A stretch of DNA of 64,000 nt from Centroberyx gerrardi (lineage: Eukaryota > Chordata > Actinopteri > Beryciformes > Berycidae), in the NCBI RefSeq assembly GCF_048128805.1, contig NC_136016.1, forward strand, positions 18,126,176 to 18,190,175, read 5' to 3'. Position numbers and translations under genes: made by a program. Positions 51,293 through 64,000 of the stretch are shown one piece after another. Each line of letters starts with the position of its first letter. The stretch's first letter is position 1. Under the pieces are notes generated by a model. That model did no database searches. It was not told the origin of the DNA and was given only the letters and a program-made list of their open reading frames with translations.

Positions 51293-51802
51293 GTTAACAC
51301 AGGCTAACATGGTAGATTAGGATATATACCCACTGACAGTCAACCCACAGGACAGGTAATAGAGGTTCAAGTGATGATGGCAAATGTCTACTAACCTCTT
51401 TCCTCTGAGAGCAGTTTTCCCAAACTGACAAGGATCACGTTTGGATTCCCAGGTAGCGGCCCTTTATCTGCTGAGCCTGTGTTGAAGATGTAAAAAAATC
51501 AACCACAACACCATTCAAAATAGGCTTCTTGTGTTAGATGTAAAGAAATGCTCTTCCTTTTATCCTTCTGACAGCAGGACAGGGGCTGTTATTGGAGGCC
51601 CAGAGTGTGATCACATATTAATCTACATCTTTACCAGTAAGTGCTGAGTCAAGAGGCGAAGCTGAGGGCGACTTCTGCGAGGATGAGGAAGATTTGCGTG
51701 TGGAAGGCAGCAAGACCAGGTACTCTGGGACTGACGTCATGAACGAGGGTCTCGGAGGGAGCGGTGGAGCTGAAGGTTGAGATGAGAGCAGAAGAAATTG
51801 GG

Positions 51803-51849
<47 letters not shown>

Positions 51850-54029
51850 CCTTTCATACATAAAATGCAGTGCATCACAATTTAGCAATAAATCAAAAAC
51901 CAATAAAAAGACAGATAAAAAGATAAAAAGTTTAATAACAAAACAAGGGGTGCAACTAGTGATAAAAGAGCAATAAAAAACAATTTAATTAAGAAGGAAG
52001 GGAAGACGGCACAAATAATAAAGTTAAAATAATAAAGATATCAAATAAAATAATAATATAAAAATAATAAAATAATTTAGAATGGTAAACAGACTGCTAC
52101 TAGTTATAAGCTCCATTAAAAATATATGTTTTCAGTTGTTGTTTATAAATGATCTGGATGATGTGTCTGCTGCCGTGAGCAATCTGCACAAGGCTGCTTA
52201 AAATCTGGCATGCATGTGTGTTGAATGAAATTAAAAATGACTGCAGTGAGGAAAAAACAATGTCGTCATATTCACCTGCCTTCTGTGTTGACACACTGTC
52301 GCTAGTATCAACTGGCAGCTTCACCTCGCCCCCACTGCCTTCTGGGATATTGTATGAGTAGTTTGGGTCCCAGGGATCGGCGTTCATGTCAGGCTCCTCT
52401 TTGGGAAGGTCATAGTTGAAAGTCTGGCAGGAAGGGAGCGGCTGGCTGTAAGGTGGCGACTTTGCTGCGGGTCTCATGTGTGGTGGAAGAAGAGCTGGGT
52501 AAAGTGGAGCAGAGCGTTAAAGGAGTAGTTCACCCCAAAATAAAAACGCAGTCATTATCTACTCACATCTCAGCCATCTCCCAAGCTATTGGAGTTAACA
52601 GGTCCATCTTTTTACAGCTCCAAAAAAGCATAAAATGGCCATTAGACTTCTCCATACAGCTTGTGCAGCATAATCCAAGTGTTTTGTAGCCAAACGATCG
52701 CACTGTGGGTCCAAAAGTTCAATATTTACCTCATTATCTCCTATACTTTCCTCACAAACAGGGTGTATTTTATAGCAAAGCATTGTCAGTGAGGAAAATA
52801 TAGGAGATAATAAGGTAAATATTGGACTTTTGAACCCACAGTGTACTCGTATGGCTACAAAACACTTGGATTGTGCTGCACGAGCTGTTTGGAGAAATCT
52901 GATGGACATGTTAGGCTTTTTTTGTAGCTGTAAAAAGATGGCCCCATTCACTTCAATAGTTTGGGAAAAGGTTGAGATGAAACCATGTGGGCTAGCTCGC
53001 TGTGTGTTTGGTGGTTGTACAAACTTCAGTGGAGTTTTGACTGATATAGGGGTGAGTAGATATGACTGAGTTTTCATTTTGGGGTGAACTAGTCCTTTAA
53101 ACCATCAATTGCATCTATTGAAGACAATCCCTGTAGTTGTCACCACTATTCTCTGAAAATCATTGACAAAGAATTGTGGGTTAGTGACTCAGCAAGCTAT
53201 ACTGGTTCCACCATGCATTTTATATTGCCAGTCACATCTTAAGCAACACTACCTGTCCTTCGAGGTGGTGTTATCTGTTGAGGCGGTGTGTCGACAGAGG
53301 AAGCCGCTCCTGCTTTCAGGTGAAATTCAACATTTTCGTAGAAGGGAGACGGCTTTACGTCTTTCTTCACCTCCTCCTTCTTTTCCAAGTGTTCAATGAA
53401 CTTCTGAGCAGTCGGGGCGGATTTTGTTGTTTTGGCTTCGGCAGAGTTTGTTGGAGGAGGAGGGGGAGGGTTGCTAGGACGCATCCGGTTGATGGGAGGG
53501 AGGAGGGCTAAAAGTCACGGAAATAAATAAATGAGAACAGTTGTCTAGCAAGGGAAATGTAAGCGTAGACAAACAACTGGTCCAGTGATGACCTGTGTGC
53601 TGTGATGAAACTGTGACTCAGGTGGCAGATGGCTTGTGCTGAGCTTAGTTTTTATAGTCAGGAGGATTTAAGAGAAATATCTCCTCTAACATAGACTTCC
53701 ATCAATGTTTTGTTTACACTGCTGAATGCACAACGCATCTTAGTAGTCAGAATCAGCAAGAAAGGTCTTATTAATGGAAAAATCCATCTTCAGATACCCT
53801 AACACTGTTATATATCATCGATCTGTGATGTTCAACGAGTTATTTTGTGATGAAGTGTTGTAATGTACTTGCATTTAGTGTTTTAGCATGGATTTTTCCT
53901 TTAATGTCATGTGTGGGAATGTTTAAAAGAACTCACACCTGAGCGTTTAAGGACATTTGGATTTGATCTTTGGACGTCCTTCTGATTGGCTGCTGGTGGG
54001 ACATAAACAAACCCACAGGCAAATTCCAT
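43400..54029 (-). CDS. VWA-domain protein with Sec23/Sec24-like layout (circularly permutated Ras protein 1-like)
   Basis: Function unknown; it resembles COPII Sec23/Sec24 in plan. Twenty coding exons: 54029-53939, 53507-53253, 52494-52276, 51769-51635, 51476-51396, 51230-51157, 49630-49445, 49086-49045, 48668-48579, 48124-47973, 47874-47793, 47668-47538, 47445-47361, 47262-47156, 46988-46876, 46391-46274, 44948-44808, 44052-43959, 43850-43824 and 43489-43400. They join to 2313 nt, 770 residues. A Pro-rich N-terminal third is followed by a zinc-ribbon-like CSQC...CNFC (271-292). The VWA domain has a full metal site: DISGS (337-341), Thr449 in GATALG and Asp475 in CTDGKA. A beta-rich region and a helical C-terminus follow. 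No GTPase motif (GxxxxGKS, NKxD) is seen, although the label refers to a permuted Ras domain. The start is taken at MEFACGFVY; the exon stays open upstream to its acceptor, so a more 5' start is possible. Confidence 0.8.
44469..44508 (+). ncRNA. Hammerhead ribozyme-like motif with complete core
   Basis: In order: GGGCC (44469-44473), CTGATGA (44474-44480), stem II ACC/GGT (44483-44485 with 44490-44492), GAAA (44494-44497), a minimal stem III CATG, TT (44502-44503), then GGCTC (44504-44508), which pairs with GGGCC including one G-U. This is type I hammerhead order, with predicted cleavage after T44503. ACATGT around stem III is self-complementary. It lies antisense in an intron of the VWA gene, followed by an AATAGAGGCTTTTTCAAT tail shared with the copy at 1908. 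Such motifs are known from Penelope-like and other retroelements; activity is not shown. Confidence 0.6.
45020..46152 (+). mobile_element. Decayed Tc1/mariner-type DNA transposon
   Basis: Lies in an intron of the VWA gene. Imperfect terminal inverted repeats start CACTCAGGCGGCCACTTTAT at 45022 and end with ...GTCCACTGAGTG at 46150, each next to TA (the Tc1/mariner target). Plus-strand translation of 45750-46100 gives transposase remains: LGTHSGP, then FQQD(N)-like sequence, then QSPDLNPIET, the SPDLNPIE signature of Tc1-type DDE transposases. The frame shifts several times, so it is not functional. Confidence 0.85.
49905..50250 (+). repeat. Dispersed repeat copy B
   Basis: Matches copy A (24270-24850) in the same order and orientation: GTCCCATCTCCCC, AATTGAGACCCTGTA, GGTGTTGGGTGTGG, AAGCTGGACTCACCAACG and AACATGATTTCTGGGTATTG. 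It lacks the MITE that splits copy A. It is in an intron of the VWA gene. Confidence 0.75.
51237..51290. repeat. (CA)n microsatellite beside a splice acceptor
   Basis: About 27 CA units. On the minus strand this is (GT)n lying only 6 bases before the acceptor of the VWA-gene exon 51230-51157. Confidence 0.95.
51802..51848. repeat. (AAT)n microsatellite
   Basis: About 15 AAT units in the VWA-gene intron just upstream, on the minus strand, of exon 51769-51635. AT-rich sequence continues to about 52080. Confidence 0.95.
52521..53096. mobile_element. MITE-like, nearly palindromic DNA element with TTAA flanks
   Basis: The ends AGGAGTAGTTCACCCCAAAA and, inverted, AGGACTAGTTCACCCCAAAA match at 19 of 20 bases. 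TTAA stands outside both ends (52517-52520, 53097-53100). Inner segments are also inverted copies, for example TAGCCAAACGATCG against CGTATGGCTA and the GGAAAATATAGGAGATAA region, so most of the 576 bp could fold on itself. No transposase. It sits in a VWA-gene intron. Confidence 0.8.
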
Positions 54030-55249
54030 TGGTGATTCTGCCTGCCTGTGAGAGAAAGGACATTAGGAATATACTGAAGCACCTAACAAGAGATTAAAGT
54101 GGAAATCTACCTCTTTAACACACAACTAACCTATGTTTTTTGTTTTACCGGTTTTAAAACAATCCAGAAGCAAACAGATTACAGATACAGTTTCATCAGG
54201 CAAGTATGCGGACTTATGTAACAAGTAATCTTACACTCATAAGAAGTCTTGAAGAAGTCGCCTTATAAAAGTAATAGTAATTCAGACACTATAACCATTC
54301 CAAGTGACACTTAAAGGAGTATAGTAGAGATTCAAAAATGCATCAAATTATATCGGCCATATTATTAAATGAACAGATTCTTTATCAAACAAATGATAGT
54401 ATAGGCGAGACGTACTTACACACACGTAGAGCCCTTTGAACACTGACTGTACACTACAGCCATAAAAATGAAACCCTCCCAGTCCCAGAAATGTTTCAAG
54501 CTATGTGTGACGTCTTGCCATTCATCATTTGTGCCTCTTATCTCTTGTCAAACAGGTTTTTACTTAAGAGCCCTCTGTGGTGCCTGCATAGTGTGCACAC
54601 AAAGCTGTTCAGTTGGTTTAGTGATTTAATTGCACATTGCCTAACTCTAGGTAAACATTTCACAAATGTTAAGAGAACGGGTGTAGAAATAAAAACAGAA
54701 TTCAGAGACCCTGTTGTCAAACTATGCAGTAAAAGGTTAAAGGTCAATTTAACTCCTAAATCAGATAAAGAAAAACAAGTATCTTTCAATTCATTCAGAG
54801 TCTATCCTGTAAAAACACAGATTTAAAACTGCCACTGAAGATAAATGTGCTTTTTGTGTATGTTACCCTGAGGCTGAAGATTACTGATTTGTTTTGGAAA
54901 TGCTAATGAGTAAAAGACTTCTGGTGTGCATTAGAGGACTTTTTACAGAATGAAACCAAGGGCATCTGGGCATTTAGTGGGCAAAAAAAAAAAAAGAAGA
55001 AGATTATTTCAAACCAAACAATGAGGACAATAATGCTTTGTGTGTTGTTAATTTACTTATTACTTATTTTACTTGGAAGATATTTTATCCATAAAATGAA
55101 ATGGACAGTAAGCAAGCGTCTATTTAATTTGTTTAAAATTGATATAAAAAATGACCTGGAAGATGTTTACAAAAAAGCAAAAAAGCAGTACACATGCTTA
55201 ATATACAGTATTTGAAAAGTATGGCTTTTCTTTTGATAGGTAAAAAAAA

Positions 55250-55250
55250 T

Positions 55251-55285
<35 letters not shown>
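55250..55285. repeat. (CA)n microsatellite
   Basis: CA dinucleotide tract with a terminal CACGCACACA interruption. Confidence 0.9.
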
Positions 55286-55597
55286 AAACAACCTCAAATG
55301 TGTCAGCAAGAAGGACAAGAGGCAAAACAAAATTATTAGTTACTTTTATTTTGAAAATGCATTCCACTGTCAAAAGAACTTCTATGTGCTTCTTCATTAC
55401 ACTTATCAAGTAAACATTAACTTTTTGGACTTTATGACACATCACTGTAAACCTGTGCTTGGGTAAAGCTTATGTATCGTGATAAACGCTCGTAATTACA
55501 GTGAGCTAATGACTTGGACAAGATGGCGGTAAATAAATATCCTCCTTTGTTCTCTTCTGTTTTCTCTTAAACATGCACACACGCTGATGCTGACATG

Positions 55598-55600
<3 letters not shown>

Positions 55601-55653
<53 letters not shown>
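55601..55653. repeat. (CA)n microsatellite
   Basis: About 26 CA units followed by a short CATA stretch. Confidence 0.95.
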
Positions 55654-55657
<4 letters not shown>

Positions 55658-55926
55658 TACACCCATAGCTCCTGCACAAAAAGTACAAAGCACATTCTAG
55701 TCATCGATAAGTTAATCCATATTGCAAAAGTACTCGAACCATATTGGTTAGAATTTAAAGTACTTACTAAAATCTTACGTTTCATATATTACTGAGAACA
55801 TTTTACATTTGTTCAGAATCATCGTGACAAAACATCTTGGACATTACGTGTTAATTGGTGTTATTTTTTTTTGGAAGATTTGAAAACTCTTAACACTTTG
55901 TGAGAAATAGGTTCAGGATGATGATG

Positions 55927-62244
<6,318 letters not shown>

Positions 62245-62259
62245 TATTAGGGACTTGTC

Positions 62260-64000
62260 TGGCGCAGAGAGGGAGGAATAGCTGTTTCTGTTTTATAAAA
62301 GAAGTCCCTAGACTGGTTAAGATGCATAACAAACAAAGAAAAGCAGACAGGTGACACATATTATCATATAACAGGCTGGACCTCTGCGTTATGTGTGTGT
62401 AATATGCAGATACAGCAAGCCGACTTCCTCATAAACCAGAGCCGTTTTGCCTCGCGTAGCAGTCGTGTCTGATAGGAAATAATTGGCTCTTGAAGCGTAG
62501 CAGCATGTCTTGTTTAGCGCAGTGCCATGACAACTTGGAAGAGCCTGATGAGGTGTTATTTATACTGTACATTGCTTACATGCATCCAAGCCCATGCGTG
62601 AGTGAGGGGAGTGTCGTTCCAGTGGCGGACTGGAATCCACTGGGCTGGAATCTGACAGCAGGAATAGAACAGCCGCTCCGGCATTCTTCCTGTTGCCGTC
62701 CCAAAATAAACAGCAGGGAAAGGTCATCTTTCCCTTTGCTCTGACTAATACAAGGCCTACGAGACCCAACTGTCTCCCGCTCTCTCACTCCCCCTGCCAT
62801 TTGATCCAGAGATCATGACCACAAGAGCGCAACAGGGGCAGATTTCTGATCTGGCAAACGAGTGTGGGTGTGGGATTTAAATGGAATAAACTGTCCAGAT
62901 AGCAGATATTTTTCCAGGCTCGGTGGATTCATGGGTGTAAAAAGACAGACTGAACAAAAGGAGGGAGATCCATGCACAAACACGCAAAGGACGCAGTCAC
63001 ATTCAGGCCTATTTCTGTCTGGGTAACAACTTGACACATTGCTGGCTGAGTAATATGAAAGTGACTAACCACACCTCATCACAAGACTGAGCATGAGGCA
63101 GAGTCAGGCTCCTCCAGAAAAGGACCTGTGTGTTTATCTTCCAACATCTCCTCTTCTTTCCCTCAGCTAGCTGCTCCTGATAGTTATATTCTCATGTTAA
63201 ACTATTGCCCAGTTGCAGTTTTTCACTATTGCCATGATCTTCTATAGGTAAAAGCGTGGTAGGCAGTCCTTGCACACTTTAACTTCTTGTATTCTACTTT
63301 CTGATTTTATCCTCTATCTGATTATGTTCCCGTCCAAAGCAAGAGAAAGCTGCACAAACTGATTTGAAACACGACTCAACAGCTATCACACTGTAATTCA
63401 AGATGCGTTCATATTGCCCAAGTATTTTAATGCTAAAGAAAGTCGATCCACACACACAAAACAAACCCAAGAAGTGGCAGAGGTCATGCCTGGGAGAAAC
63501 CAGCACTTACATTTCTCTCTGATTACTCAAGTGACCACTTGTTAGTTCAAGAGCTTCTGAGGATTTCTCTCCATTTCTCTCTCTCTCTTTCTCTCTCTCT
63601 CTGTCCGTCTACCCCTCTCCCCGTGTGCCTCTCCTCCTCTAACACATGCCTCCCTCTCTCTCCTCACTCACTGACCCAATTTTCCCTTGGCACTTAAAGT
63701 TACACACACTCGTTGTTGATCTGAGAGCGGCTGTGTGAGTCACCAAGGCAATGCAAGCAACAACAAAAAAAAAAAATTAAACAAATCAGCGCATTTGCAT
63801 GGTAATCACTTTGCTGCTAATTGGCTTGAGGCAAACAAACGGAGAGGGGGAGAAGAAAAAAAACTTACCTTTCTTGCACTCCTCCCCTGTCAGCTGTGCT
63901 GTTCTAGTTCACAGTCATTCCATGGATGAACACTCCTATTCTTCTTCTTTCTCTTCTGTTTCCCCTTTACTTTATCCCCATCCCTCCCTTCTTTTTATGG
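62260..64000 (-). other. 5' non-coding region of the PACSIN gene
   Basis: A minus-strand acceptor lies at about 62260, close to the PACSIN ATG, so a 5' non-coding exon is spliced on. A minus-strand donor (GTAAGT at 63868-63863) ends a candidate non-coding exon from 63869 upward. A CT-rich stretch is at about 63560-63665. No other gene is recognised. Confidence 0.4.

Larger units (their letters stand above)
54060..55926. other. Spacer between the VWA gene and the PACSIN gene
   Basis: No supported coding exon. It should hold the VWA gene's 5' non-coding exon and promoter and the PACSIN 3' UTR, neither of which I could place. (CA)n tracts lie at about 55250-55285 and 55601-55653. Confidence 0.5.

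Noticed and set aside
43400-54029. A circularly permuted Ras domain expected from the usual label of this gene
   Set aside because: I looked for GxxxxGK[ST], NKxD and SAK motifs in all joined exons and found none, so I do not claim a GTPase.
55167-55785. Val/Cys- and Thr/His-repeat open frames
   Set aside because: Produced by (CA)n microsatellites, not genes.

Overview
This is a stretch of a ray-finned (teleost) fish nuclear genome. The genes are split into many short exons with GT/AG junctions, the proteins match vertebrate families closely, and introns and gaps hold teleost-style repeats: foldback and MITE-like DNA elements, Tc1-like and LINE fossils, and long (CA)n tracts. I found no bacterial, organellar or viral gene. 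I rebuilt each gene by hand from splice sites and reading frame. In the six complete multi-exon or single-exon models the joined coding length is an exact multiple of three.

Layout, left to right. 146-3165 (-): phkg2, catalytic gamma subunit of phosphorylase kinase, with its C-terminus off the left edge. 4445-17813 (+): rnf40 (BRE1B), the histone H2B ubiquitin ligase, 19 coding exons and 996 residues, sharing a head-to-head promoter with phkg2. 20006-25375 (+): tnfrsf12a (Fn14, the TWEAK receptor), four exons and 123 residues. 31051-36186 (-): znf646, a protein of about 32 zinc fingers in three coding exons. 38547-40517 (+): znf668, 18 zinc fingers in one coding exon, head-to-head with znf646. 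41987-42694 (+): a small divergent connexin in one coding exon. 43400-54029 (-): a 20-exon gene for a 770-residue VWA protein with a Sec23/Sec24-like layout, of the kind usually labelled 'circularly permutated Ras protein 1-like' in fishes. 55927-62244 (-): a PACSIN (F-BAR plus SH3) gene closest to PACSIN3, nine coding exons and 387 residues. 62260-64000 holds its probable 5' non-coding part.

The genes are independently transcribed housekeeping, signalling and trafficking genes, not a pathway cluster. Two pairs (phkg2/rnf40 and znf646/znf668) stand head to head across short shared promoters, and both pairs also lie near each other on human 16p11.2, so this is an old vertebrate linkage group. 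The connexin and the VWA gene converge.

The most interesting non-gene signals are in introns. Two copies of a hammerhead-ribozyme-like motif occur, one with every core element intact (44469-44508) and one decayed (about 1908-1945). A retroposon fragment with a 15-bp target duplication sits inside a foldback element (56991-57136). Two MITE-like elements are flanked by TTAA, and a third small MITE is nested in a dispersed repeat that has four copies in this window.
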